From contig NZ_JASJNC010000003.1 of assembly GCF_030065545.1 (NCBI RefSeq), forward strand, positions 62,001 to 126,000: a stretch of DNA of 64,000 bases, given 5' to 3'. This stretch comes from Marinicella marina (GTDB taxonomy: Bacteria > Pseudomonadota > Gammaproteobacteria > Xanthomonadales > Marinicellaceae). Below, in pieces: positions 8,015 to 15,174 of the stretch (position 1 is its first letter; each line of letters opens with the position of its first letter). The position numbers and the translations under genes are program-made. The notes beneath the pieces are model-generated. The model did no database searches. It saw only the letters and a program-made list of their open reading frames with translations, and was not told where the DNA came from.

Positions 8015-8317
8015 CTATAAATCTGGGTCGTCTTCGTGGTATGTATATGAGGTGTCATAGATTGAGCAGGTTATCTCCTCAAGCAGCTCAATCAAACCTT
8101 CAGTCTGGTCAAGTAACTCCTCAGTCTCCTCAGCTGTTAAGCCTTCACAACTAACACAGTGCATCTGACTCTCACCTTCCTCATACTCAGCAGGTTCCCA
8201 GTGGGTACTCAGAGAGCTATGAAGGATCGGCGTGGTCACATCAATTGTGAAGTACCCGTAGTCTGAAGTGACATAGTGCTTCTCTTCATGACTCTCTGGT
8301 TCTGTGTTGAGTGGCAT
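8015..8317 (-). CDS. Hypothetical acidic phage protein
   Basis: 100 residues, strongly acidic, with a pair of Cys (HCVSCEG) and a Glu/Leu-rich helical stretch (TAEETEELLDQTEGLIELLEE, about 60-80). Acidity of this degree is seen in DNA-mimic anti-restriction proteins, but that resemblance is composition only. No family recognised. It lies three bases after the 8320-8562 gene. Confidence 0.5.
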   Translation of the reverse strand: MPLNTEPESHEEKHYVTSDYGYFTIDVTTPILHSSLSTHWEPAEYEEGESQMHCVSCEGLTAEETEELLDQTEGLIELLEEITCSIYDTSYTYHEDDPDL

Positions 8318-8319
8318 GG

Positions 8320-8562
8320 TTACTCCTGCAGGAAGGTTACTGAAGATCCTGGGGGTAATATTTCCCAGTTTCTTGAGTCTTCCCCAAAATCCAGAAAATT
8401 ACTAAAATAACCTATCTCACCATATCCTTGAGAATCATATAGTAAAACCCCTTGAGTCCCTGATACAACTAACCAAACTTGATTTCCGTTAAACTTTGCT
8501 AATAAGGGATAGATATTATCTTCTACCCTCACACCTTCTTCTACATGTAGATCTATGTCCAT
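8320..8562 (-). CDS. Hypothetical phage protein
   Basis: 80 residues, acidic, predicted mainly beta from alternating residues (NQVWLVVSGTQGVLLYDSQG). I recognise no family. Placed between the primase-helicase and the acidic protein, with nine and two bases of spacing, so it belongs to the same transcript. Confidence 0.5.
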   Translation of the reverse strand: MDIDLHVEEGVRVEDNIYPLLAKFNGNQVWLVVSGTQGVLLYDSQGYGEIGYFSNFLDFGEDSRNWEILPPGSSVTFLQE

Positions 8563-8571
8563 CTTTAACTC

Positions 8572-10176
8572 CTAAAATAATTCATCTGGATCAACATCAT
8601 CATAGTCCTCATGGAACTCCACCATTCTTCCAGTGTCGTGATCGTACCTAAGCTGCACAGTGAGACCAGTGGCCTCTCCTAACTCTCGGTCTTTCAAACA
8701 CCTAACAGTGGTGATGTCCTTACGATCTGAATCTTGTTGATTTCTTTCTAATGCAAAGGCATTGTGTGCCCATGCTCCAATACTTCTGCTGCCTTTAAAC
8801 TCTCGCAGCTTTACTCTGGCTCCTTCTTCATGTGAGCCTTTCTCTGGGGTGGCTAAATGTGAGACCACTGTGAGCATAATAGGAAGCTCAAGAACCAGTG
8901 AGGCCACATCACGTGTCACTCTGTCCATGAAGTCCAGATTGGACTCACCTGAATGACCTTTAAGACCTGTGAGATTATCCAAATAGATACTCGTACACCC
9001 ACAGCCTACAGCCAGATAGCGGATCATGCGTTGCACATTATCCCAATCAGCACTGCCTTTTGAATCATAGACAAATAGGTTCTCTTTATTCATACGACCT
9101 AAGACACCTTGCAGATCCTTAGCATCCCAAGACCCATCAGAGGGCTTGTGGAACTTCTTGTTTCCTAATGTACCTGCAAGTCTCTGAAAGAACTTCTTTG
9201 GTGTCTGCTCTAAAGGAATGATACCTGTCTTCATGCCTAACTCATGAGCATCATGGTTCAACATCTCAAGAACAAAGGTGGTCTTACCAATACCAGTACC
9301 TGCACCAATGTAGTAGGATTCATTCAACCTACGTCCACATGTGATGTCAGTCAGACTCTGCCAAGGCCAAGAGAATCCCATCTCCACTGGAGTCAATACG
9401 TCCTCTATAACATCATCAAGAGTCACAACACCATCAGGTCTGTACTCTTTAGCGTCCCATATAACCTTCTGGAGCTGAGTACCTGCACCATCTTTAAGCA
9501 TCTCATTGGCATCTTTGTAGTCCCCAGGGAACTGTACGATACTTGCTTTACCTGGTGGGAGTACATTAGCTGCCTCAAGTGCTGCCTTCTGTCCTGGCTC
9601 ATCATTATCAAAACAGATAACAACTTCCTCAAAACCACAGAGATACTCTATGTTCTCTTTGAATGCTTTCTCTGCTGAGGATGCGCCGTTGGTTAAAGAC
9701 ACTACAGGCCATTTGTCTCCTTGGACTGCTGAGACTGATAAGGCATCCAGTTCCCCCTCTGTCACTACTACCTTACGTCCTGAGTTCTTCCAGAGCCACA
9801 TGCCATAGAGGAGAGGGCACTTACCTAAGGATTTGAAGTCTTTATTCTTGAACCTTAGCTTCTGCCCTACCAGCTTACCGCCATCAAAGAAGTTAGCAAC
9901 ATGCACACGCTCATCATTAAACTCCCCAGTCTTATAGCTCCAGTGTTGAAAGGTGCTTGGTCTGATACCTCGCAGCGTTCTCTCAATATTCTCAGCCTGT
10001 ATGGGTTTAAAAGATTTCTTAGTCTTAGTAGTCGTCACTGGTTCATCTCCTTCAGCTGGTACATAGGCTTCACATGAGAAGCAATACTGGTGCCCATCAT
10101 CAAACAAAGAATTGGCATCTGAAGATCCGCAGGAATCACAAGATACATGCCTTAAGAATCGAGAATCTTCTGACAT
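8572..10176 (-). CDS. Primase-helicase, T7 gp4-like
   Basis: Bifunctional replisome enzyme. The N-terminus holds a zinc ribbon (CDSCGSSD ... YCFSCEAY, residues about 14-37) that recognises priming sites. A TOPRIM primase core follows, with VVTEGELDALSV near residue 135 and CFDNDEPGQKAA near 190. The C-terminal hexameric RecA-type helicase has Walker A GAGTGIGKTTF with Lys298 and Walker B YLDNLTGLKG. The 534 residues are close to T7 gp4 (566). Its start overlaps the preceding small gene by 25 bases. Confidence 0.97.
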   Translation of the reverse strand: MSEDSRFLRHVSCDSCGSSDANSLFDDGHQYCFSCEAYVPAEGDEPVTTTKTKKSFKPIQAENIERTLRGIRPSTFQHWSYKTGEFNDERVHVANFFDGGKLVGQKLRFKNKDFKSLGKCPLLYGMWLWKNSGRKVVVTEGELDALSVSAVQGDKWPVVSLTNGASSAEKAFKENIEYLCGFEEVVICFDNDEPGQKAALEAANVLPPGKASIVQFPGDYKDANEMLKDGAGTQLQKVIWDAKEYRPDGVVTLDDVIEDVLTPVEMGFSWPWQSLTDITCGRRLNESYYIGAGTGIGKTTFVLEMLNHDAHELGMKTGIIPLEQTPKKFFQRLAGTLGNKKFHKPSDGSWDAKDLQGVLGRMNKENLFVYDSKGSADWDNVQRMIRYLAVGCGCTSIYLDNLTGLKGHSGESNLDFMDRVTRDVASLVLELPIMLTVVSHLATPEKGSHEEGARVKLREFKGSRSIGAWAHNAFALERNQQDSDRKDITTVRCLKDRELGEATGLTVQLRYDHDTGRMVEFHEDYDDVDPDELF

Positions 10177-10463
10177 TCTATGAGCTTCCTATAAATTTCT
10201 TCTGTCTCTGCGATCATGTTATTCATAGACTGTATGATTCCTTCGTAGTCTGGAGGTGTTCCTTGGTAGGCTGCTTTTATGAAGTTCTCTGCAGACCATC
10301 CATTGTGGTCATCTTCGTCATCTATCATCTCTAATGAACCATCACCACTATCATATATAACTGCTGTTACTTGATAATTTTTACCTTCAGTAAAGCACCC
10401 ATCACAAGAAGATTTCAAACATGTAACCCAATCACCTACTTTAATTTCTCTTTGAGAACTCAT
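10152..10463 (-). CDS. Small-barrel phage protein (KOW/SH3-like module)
   Basis: The start at 10463 is chosen because AGGAGTCAG precedes that ATG; a longer frame to 10559 would run through two upstream genes. The 103-residue product begins with the module IKVGDWVTC ... FTEGKNYQVTAVIYDSGDG ... IDDEDDHNGWSAENF, a small beta-barrel pattern widespread in phage early proteins and present twice in the 14127-15113 gene. A helical C-terminus follows (MNNMIAETEEIYRKLIE). Function unknown. Confidence 0.65.
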   Translation of the reverse strand: MSSQREIKVGDWVTCLKSSCDGCFTEGKNYQVTAVIYDSGDGSLEMIDDEDDHNGWSAENFIKAAYQGTPPDYEGIIQSMNNMIAETEEIYRKLIECQKILDS

Positions 10464-10677
10464 ACATCTGACTCCTGTTGACTTCTTGTTTCTTAAATTT
10501 CCTCTTAGGTGCTGCATACTTCTTAACGAACTGTCTAGGTGACTTGTCCTTCTGGACATTCCACATAGTCTTTCGGTGTATCAGACCTGCTGAAGATTTT
10601 TTTAGATCAGGAGACGCTTCTATGAACGCCTCCCTCATGTTGGTGGATAACTTAACTTGCGATCCTTTTCTCGTCAT
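10441..10677 (-). CDS. Small basic hypothetical protein
   Basis: 78 residues, rich in Lys and Arg (KKYAAPKRKFKKQEV), probably nucleic-acid binding by charge. It overlaps the upstream HTH gene by 26 bases and the downstream small-barrel gene by 23, which is heavier overlap than elsewhere in this phage, so the exact start is uncertain. No family recognised. Confidence 0.45.
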   Translation of the reverse strand: MTRKGSQVKLSTNMREAFIEASPDLKKSSAGLIHRKTMWNVQKDKSPRQFVKKYAAPKRKFKKQEVNRSQMYEFSKRN

Positions 10678-10936
10678 CTAATGCTTCCTCCTGATTAATT
10701 GAGTACCTCATGTACCTCTTACCTGTCACGTCTGTCTTCCATTCCTTAGTGAACTCATAGCCATGAATAAGACGTAGTTCACTGATTCTCTTAGCTAGAC
10801 AATCAATCCTGTGAAGAGCTGTAGCTTCTAGCTGAGAGATAGATCCTTGGCACTTTAAGTGGTCTAAGATCTGTCGGTGTTGTGGGGATAGTTTAGGAGT
10901 GTTGGTGAAAGGCTTGTCTTTGAACTTACCACTCAT
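10652..10936 (-). CDS. Helix-turn-helix phage protein
   Basis: 94 residues. The central part, LSPQHRQILDHLKCQGSIS followed by QLEATALHRIDCLAKRISELR, is the phage helix-turn-helix pattern in which a gene is read as 'repeat of small helices, then RISELR, then a basic wing'. Such proteins are found near phage replication genes and may bind DNA. Its ATG overlaps the previous stop by four bases. Confidence 0.65.
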   Translation of the reverse strand: MSGKFKDKPFTNTPKLSPQHRQILDHLKCQGSISQLEATALHRIDCLAKRISELRLIHGYEFTKEWKTDVTGKRYMRYSINQEEALDDEKRIAS

Positions 10937-11634
10937 AGCTCTATCAGATCTGGTTGGTTGTTTAAAATCTTACAGGCACGTTCGGATGTTTCCTTATCTT
11001 TAAAATAAACTGTAGTAGGCCTAAAATCACGGTAGGAAGCAACAACCCATTCTCTAGCGGTTTTATGATACTCTATGTAGAAAAGGTCTCCAGCCGCTAA
11101 TAAATCCGGCTCCCAATCACCATTAAGATCTGCTGCGATCTGCGAGAGAACCATTATGTTCCTCAGGTTCTTAGCGGCTATCTCTGCGGACTTCTCAGTT
11201 GGGAAGTGTCTGCAGGAGGTATTTGAATACCTTTCATCGAGGTCTGCATTTACAACAAAATTAATTTTATTAAAAAGGTCTAGGTAATACCTCCCCTCCT
11301 TAGGCTCCCACTGCTCTCCCTTCTTCAACTGCTCCTCAGCAGCCTCTAGTCTACGTTGGGCTTCTTCTAAACTCTCACGAGCTGCTTGTACTTCTTGCTG
11401 TGCTGTTTGTGTCATTTTGTTTTCTCCAAAAATTAAGGCTATTTGCTGATCCCCTGAGACATCCTTTAGTCTCCAAGTAAGACCTTGTGGTAATTTATAT
11501 AGCTCAAAAGTAATGTACTCCCAACCTGTGTCTTCAGTGAGGATTGGAAATTCAAAATATCTACCATTGAAAAAGTGAGGGTCTGGAAGTCTTCTTATTA
11601 AATTAATGTAATCCACATCTTTAGGTAACGTCAT
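10933..11634 (-). CDS. Hypothetical phage protein with central coiled coil
   Basis: 233 residues. Residues 1-70 are a beta-rich domain; residues about 74-115 form a heptad-like Ala/Glu/Gln helix (coiled coil); the C-terminal part holds repeated patterns (CRHFPTEKSAEIAAKNLR; TVYFKDKETSERACKILNN), the same motif twice: strand, charged step, then a helix with conserved Ala. An in-frame Met74 is preceded by a strong ribosome-binding site, so a second, shorter protein may be made. No named family recognised. Lies between the amidase and the HTH gene. Confidence 0.55.
   Translation of the reverse strand: MTLPKDVDYINLIRRLPDPHFFNGRYFEFPILTEDTGWEYITFELYKLPQGLTWRLKDVSGDQQIALIFGENKMTQTAQQEVQAARESLEEAQRRLEAAEEQLKKGEQWEPKEGRYYLDLFNKINFVVNADLDERYSNTSCRHFPTEKSAEIAAKNLRNIMVLSQIAADLNGDWEPDLLAAGDLFYIEYHKTAREWVVASYRDFRPTTVYFKDKETSERACKILNNQPDLIEL
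11413..11427 (-). promoter_or_regulatory. Strong internal ribosome-binding site and ATG
   Basis: On the minus strand GGAGAA (11422-11427) is followed six bases later by an in-frame ATG (11413-11415), codon 74 of the 233-residue protein. It is better than the site before the annotated start, which supports translation of a separate 160-residue product beginning with the coiled coil. Confidence 0.5.
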
Positions 11635-11649
11635 ATAGCCTCCGTTTTG

Positions 11650-12081
11650 TTATTTATTCACTCGTCTCCACCAAGACTTCACATCGAAACATGGGCACTC
11701 CTTGGAATCATCAAGATCCCTGTGTCCTACTATTCGAGCCTCAGGATGTTGATGGTTCAAGGCAGTCAGTAAGGTCTTCAACGTAGTCTTCTGAGCTTTG
11801 GTAAAGTTATTCTTAGCCTTACCTTTCTCATCGACTCCTCCAACCATGCAGATACCTTGTGATACATTGTTGAATCCTCGGACATGAGCACCAACTGTAT
11901 TGGCTGCACGTCCTGTTTCGAGAGTGCCATCTCTGCGGATGACGTAGTGATATCCAATGGCTAACCAGGACTTAGCCCTGTGCCATTCATCTATTTCTGC
12001 TGCACCTATATCCATGTCTGGAGGCGTAGCAGCGCAGTGGACTACTAGGTAATCCACCGATGTTACTTTTTTAAATGCCAT
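11650..12081 (-). CDS. N-acetylmuramoyl-L-alanine amidase, T7 lysozyme (gp3.5)-like
   Basis: Zinc amidase that cuts the lactoyl-peptide bond of peptidoglycan; in T7 it also binds and inhibits the phage RNA polymerase. The 143 residues (T7: 151) match throughout: VVHCAATPPD with zinc ligand His15, IGYHYVIRRDGT with the catalytic Tyr44, GAHVRGFNN, GICMVGGVDEKGK, and the C-terminal GHRDL with a zinc His, then SKECPCFDVKSWW with the catalytic Lys and the zinc Cys. All four active-site positions are present. No good Shine-Dalgarno precedes the ATG. Position between resolvase and primase is that of T7 gene 3.5. Confidence 0.95.
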   Translation of the reverse strand: MAFKKVTSVDYLVVHCAATPPDMDIGAAEIDEWHRAKSWLAIGYHYVIRRDGTLETGRAANTVGAHVRGFNNVSQGICMVGGVDEKGKAKNNFTKAQKTTLKTLLTALNHQHPEARIVGHRDLDDSKECPCFDVKSWWRRVNK

Positions 12082-12087
12082 TAAGTG

Positions 12088-12384
12088 TTAGTGAATGGTT
12101 GCGTCCTTTGGTGGCGAAAGTGATTGCACATATTCACCTCTAATATAAACTAATGCTTCAATCACTTTGTTTAAATCCTCATAACAAAAAGCAACTTCCT
12201 CTAAGTCTCCTCTATAATCTTGTGATAGAAGAATTTGTTTCGCAGCATCATCTACAGCAATCATATTGCTAAAACCGTTTTCATCTGTAAAGGTTGTAAT
12301 AGGTTCCTCCCCTACAAGAAATGCGCGTCCTTCCATGCCCATTAGGATTTGTGACTCAGCTAATTTTCTACACTTATCATTCAT
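12088..12384 (-). CDS. Hypothetical phage protein
   Basis: 98 residues, acidic, mostly helical by appearance (DLEEVAFCYEDLNKVIEALVYIRGEYV). No family recognised. Its ATG overlaps the rusA-like stop by four bases (ATGA) and it ends six bases before the amidase start, so it is co-translated with both. Confidence 0.5.
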   Translation of the reverse strand: MNDKCRKLAESQILMGMEGRAFLVGEEPITTFTDENGFSNMIAVDDAAKQILLSQDYRGDLEEVAFCYEDLNKVIEALVYIRGEYVQSLSPPKDATIH

Positions 12385-12815
12385 AATATTTTCTCATTCA
12401 TTTTATAAAATTCAATGTTCGTACCTGGCTCTTCTCCAGTACGTGCGTACCTCTTCCAGCTCATACCTGTGACCACCTGCTTATCATCCTGCCAGTACCC
12501 ATTAAGGGATGTGACAGCGTCATAGGCAGACTTATCAAAGTTATCGAGGTCAGGGGCTGGATAAGGATTACTTGGCTTCTTAGGGCGGTGTAAGACATGC
12601 TCTACCAATACCAATAGAGGATCTTCTAGTCTTAATTGCCCACAAGGACACGCATCAAGTGCTGCGGCCTTCCAAGTTGTGTATTTCTTAGGGTAGTACA
12701 CGCCCCATCTAGTTACTCTAGGTCTGGGACATGATACTGGGTTTAGGGGTATTGTGAGATTTCCAACGTGTTCTGCGTCTTGTAGAATCTGGATGAATAT
12801 GTCACGGAGGATCAA
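12381..12815 (-). CDS. RusA-family Holliday junction resolvase
   Basis: Dimeric endonuclease that cuts four-way junctions, here probably resolving replication/recombination branches before packaging. The RusA signature is clear: PDLDNFDKSAYDA with Asp89, Asp91, Lys95 and Asp99, then YWQDDKQVV with Asp110 and Asp111; the N-terminal PLNPVSCPRPRVTR fits RusA strand 1. 144 residues against 120 in E. coli RusA. It occupies the place of T7 endonuclease I (gene 3), an unrelated resolvase. The only plausible start is TTG at 12813-12815, directly after, and in frame with, the stop of the 32-residue gene. Confidence 0.88.
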   Translation of the reverse strand: MILRDIFIQILQDAEHVGNLTIPLNPVSCPRPRVTRWGVYYPKKYTTWKAAALDACPCGQLRLEDPLLVLVEHVLHRPKKPSNPYPAPDLDNFDKSAYDAVTSLNGYWQDDKQVVTGMSWKRYARTGEEPGTNIEFYKMNEKIL

Positions 12816-12914
12816 TCAAGATGCCCAATCGTCATCATCGTCATCAGTCATCAGCTTCACGGTCAGCCAGACCATGCAGAACAGTACTGAGCAGAAGAAT
12901 ATTAGGTTACTCAT
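12816..12914 (-). CDS. Tiny single-pass membrane protein (32 residues)
   Basis: ATG at 12914 overlaps the TAA of the upstream gene (ATGAGTAA). The product is one hydrophobic helix, residues about 4-21 (LIFFCSVLFCMVWLTVKL), then TDDDDDDWAS, so a membrane-spanning peptide with an acidic tail. It ends in TGA and the next in-frame codon is the TTG start of the resolvase. It fills an otherwise unexplained 91-base gap exactly. Function unknown; small membrane peptides of this kind in phages include toxin-like and superinfection-exclusion proteins. Confidence 0.55.
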   Translation of the reverse strand: MSNLIFFCSVLFCMVWLTVKLMTDDDDDDWAS

Positions 12915-13272
12915 CAGGATTATCCACAATCTCTAAAGTACTTAGGATACCCTTCACATTCTCAAAGTCTTCAGGTGACATTCTGATAGTCACTTTCTCT
13001 TTTAACGACTCCTGTTGTGCTATAATCGCGTAGAATTCATTCACAGTAATACATTCTGATTCATGCGCCACATAAGTGTGCTCTCCTAAGTTAAAAGAGT
13101 CGTTCCAGCCGTGTTCTCCTACTCTTAAATAAGCAACATTACCGGTATCTTCTTTATAAAGATGGGTGTAGTCGATATGACTTAATTTGTATATTTTCTG
13201 AATTACTACCTTTAGTATTTCATTCGGTAGTTTATCTACATTAATAATTAAGTTTTTATAAACATTATCCAT
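12907..13272 (-). CDS. Hypothetical phage protein, alpha/beta module A
   Basis: 121 residues. A helix (LPNEILKVVIQKIYKLSHI) is followed by strands and an aromatic step ending ESECITVNEFYAII. This pattern (helix, about 35 residues of strands, then [S/T]-x-x-E-F) recurs at both ends of the 14127-15113 protein and is common in small phage early proteins of unknown role. Start and stop share one base with neighbours (TGATG at the upstream end), indicating coupling to the ssDNA-binding protein. Confidence 0.55.
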   Translation of the reverse strand: MDNVYKNLIINVDKLPNEILKVVIQKIYKLSHIDYTHLYKEDTGNVAYLRVGEHGWNDSFNLGEHTYVAHESECITVNEFYAIIAQQESLKEKVTIRMSPEDFENVKGILSTLEIVDNPDE

Positions 13273-13910
13273 CAGAAGTCCTCTTCTTCATCATCAGTAC
13301 CCTCAGAATCTGCTTGATCCTCAGCGACTGAATCGTCATACTCGTATCCATCTTCTTCATCGAAGTCATTCTCATTACCGCCTGAGTTACCGCCTAACGT
13401 GATTACCTGAACTGCGTTCATATAAAGTGGAACACCTACTAACTTACTGCTTCCCATTGCATAGACTTTTCCAAACCCATAGGCAATCTTAATCTCTGCA
13501 CCGCCATAGACATCTGGAACCTTCTTCATCTTGGTTTTACCTGAGTCCACAAAAGTAGCTAAACCTTTCTTAACTGACCTTGTAAATTTACAAAGTAACA
13601 TACCTGTCTCATCGCCTTGATCATCCAGCTCTTCAGTGAAAGGATCTTTACGTTCCCATTTAGATTGAATTTTGTGCTTCTTAGGGTCTGATTTTTTCAG
13701 ATCTTCAAGGTAAGCATCAACATCTGTACTAATAGATTCACGTAAGAACTCAATGAACTCTGCATGGTCTGGAAGGCTTGGATCAAACCTTAGCTTACCT
13801 TCGTACTTACCTGTCTTTTTACCGTCAAACTCCCCTTCATTTGTTAGAGATTTACCCCAGGTTACAACCGCCTTAGGAGTTACTAACTTTGCTTTCTTCT
13901 TAGTTGTCAT
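13272..13910 (-). CDS. Single-stranded DNA-binding protein, T7 gp2.5-like
   Basis: Coats ssDNA and uses its acidic tail to contact polymerase and primase-helicase. The 212 residues (T7: 232) start with a basic segment and an OB-fold-like region (TGKYEGKLRFDPSLPDHAEF; FTEELDDQGDETGMLLCKFTRSV; DVYGGAEIKIAYGFGKVYAM) and end in a very acidic tail closing with EEEDF; T7 gp2.5 also ends in an acidic tail with a C-terminal Phe, which is essential. The terminal Phe is conserved here. Confidence 0.92.
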   Translation of the reverse strand: MTTKKKAKLVTPKAVVTWGKSLTNEGEFDGKKTGKYEGKLRFDPSLPDHAEFIEFLRESISTDVDAYLEDLKKSDPKKHKIQSKWERKDPFTEELDDQGDETGMLLCKFTRSVKKGLATFVDSGKTKMKKVPDVYGGAEIKIAYGFGKVYAMGSSKLVGVPLYMNAVQVITLGGNSGGNENDFDEEDGYEYDDSVAEDQADSEGTDDEEEDF

Positions 13911-13911
13911 A

Positions 13912-14130
13912 TTATTTATCTTCCATTAAAAATTCTTGTAGATAATCTACGTTTATATTATTTTCTGTCATCTGAATGTACACATCAGAGGCCACAGGAT
14001 TTCCCTGTGACCATGCTGATTCATGTGCGTCTATGACCATGAGTTTCTGGGACTCCTTTAATGAACCCCAGTACTTGATGAACCTACGCTGAGTAGCAGT
14101 AGGATTAGGTGCTTCTAAGGTTGCCATCAT
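13912..14130 (-). CDS. Small hypothetical phage protein
   Basis: 72 residues, acidic overall. It reads as helices (RRFIKYWGSLKESQKLMVIDAHESAW, about 14-40) with an acidic C-terminus. No family recognised. Its start overlaps the previous stop by four bases and it ends one base before the ssDNA-binding protein start. Confidence 0.5.
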   Translation of the reverse strand: MMATLEAPNPTATQRRFIKYWGSLKESQKLMVIDAHESAWSQGNPVASDVYIQMTENNINVDYLQEFLMEDK

Positions 14131-15113
14131 ACACGGCAGTCCTCTGGTTCTAGTCTGAAGAACTCTTTGAAGGATAAAGAAGGGAAGGAGCTATAAAGTC
14201 CACTACCCAAATTACTAATAAATTCACCATCATCAGTAGCTACGGTAAAATCAATAGAATGTCCCTCTTTTCCCCATTGTTTATAACCTAAGTAATGTAG
14301 GTGCTTTTTAACTTGTCTATACAAATCAGTATCTACTTCTAGGTCAGCGTATTTCAGTGAGAATCGTCTATTAGGTTTGACTAGATTCTTTTCAGGTAAT
14401 AGGGGTGTCAGTGAGAAGTCTTGCAGTCTGCCGCCCTGCGAAGCTACTATGGGTTCTCCATCACCATCCTCCACAAAAATAAACATATCACCAGCGTCAT
14501 GGAATCCTACCTCTATAATCTCATAACCCTTTCCATAGGTGTACCAGGGAGGTGTGTCCTCCTTATTGTTGAAGTAGACTGTAGCACCTTCAACGAACCC
14601 TTTGAATCGTTCAGGCACTACAAATTCTGGAGGTGTTAGTGAGAAGTGTTCTAACCTATTACCAAGATCTAATGTAATAGCATCGCCTTCGTCATCTATA
14701 ATCCTAACCGAAAACTTAGAACAGAATTTATAGAGAGGAGGTACTTCAAAGATTTCATACTCTTTACCTTTAGTCCACCATTCCCCATCGCTCTGCGCGT
14801 AGATCTTAGTCCCCACTACCCAGTCTTCATAACCTGGAGGATGTTCTACGGCTCTTTTAAGACTGAAGAACTCTCTAAGGGTTAAAGTAATTCTAGGTTC
14901 TAAATAATTTGAAGTGAGGATCAGATTTTCACCTTTATCATAGCCAATGACTAAGTGACTATTACAATGCTCTCCTATGGTGGAGAAGTCTGCCAAACCT
15001 GATACCTTAGGAACCCCTAACTCTTCAGCCTTCTCTATTACTCTGTTGTAGGTATCTTCATCTAAACCCCACACCTTTACTAAAACTTCATCTGTATTTT
15101 TATTAAATTGCAT
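14127..15113 (-). CDS. Four-module phage protein (A-B-B-A repeats)
   Basis: 328 residues made of two kinds of repeat. Module A (about 1-95 and about 250-328): a helix, strands, then TLREFFSLK or SFKEFFRLE. Module B (about 95-170 and about 170-245): WVVGTKIYAQ ... TKGKEYEIFEV ... IDDEGDAITLD ... HFSLTP, and EGATVYFNNK ... TYGKGYEIIEV ... VEDGDGEPIVAS ... DFSLTP. B is a small-barrel (KOW/SH3-like) pattern. Single copies of A and B occur in the 12907-13272 and 10152-10463 proteins. First gene after RNA polymerase, behind the exact 23-base repeat at 15128-15150 and a TAGGAGAAAC ribosome-binding site. Function unknown; early host-takeover role is only a guess. Confidence 0.7.
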   Translation of the reverse strand: MQFNKNTDEVLVKVWGLDEDTYNRVIEKAEELGVPKVSGLADFSTIGEHCNSHLVIGYDKGENLILTSNYLEPRITLTLREFFSLKRAVEHPPGYEDWVVGTKIYAQSDGEWWTKGKEYEIFEVPPLYKFCSKFSVRIIDDEGDAITLDLGNRLEHFSLTPPEFVVPERFKGFVEGATVYFNNKEDTPPWYTYGKGYEIIEVGFHDAGDMFIFVEDGDGEPIVASQGGRLQDFSLTPLLPEKNLVKPNRRFSLKYADLEVDTDLYRQVKKHLHYLGYKQWGKEGHSIDFTVATDDGEFISNLGSGLYSSFPSLSFKEFFRLEPEDCRV

Positions 15114-15127
15114 TTGTTTCTCCTATA

Positions 15128-15150
15128 TTCTATGATGCACTTTTGTTTTT
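15128..15150 (-). promoter_or_regulatory. Candidate phage RNA polymerase promoter (exact repeat, copy 2)
   Basis: The 23 bases here are identical to 17808-17830. Minus strand: AAAAACAAAAGTGCATCA followed by TAGAA. The GTGCATCATAGAA part resembles the SP6 promoter core GTGACACTATAGAA, with initiation expected at the G of TAGAA. It lies 14 bases before the ATG of the 14127-15113 gene, in the only substantial intergenic gap of the early region. Confidence 0.55.
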
Positions 15151-15174
15151 GATACTGTATCTAATTGGATTCTC

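Noticed and set aside
9244..9678. 144-codon plus-strand frame inside the primase-helicase gene
   Set aside because: Runs antisense to a well-conserved helicase domain with no ribosome-binding site or homology; an ordinary shadow frame.
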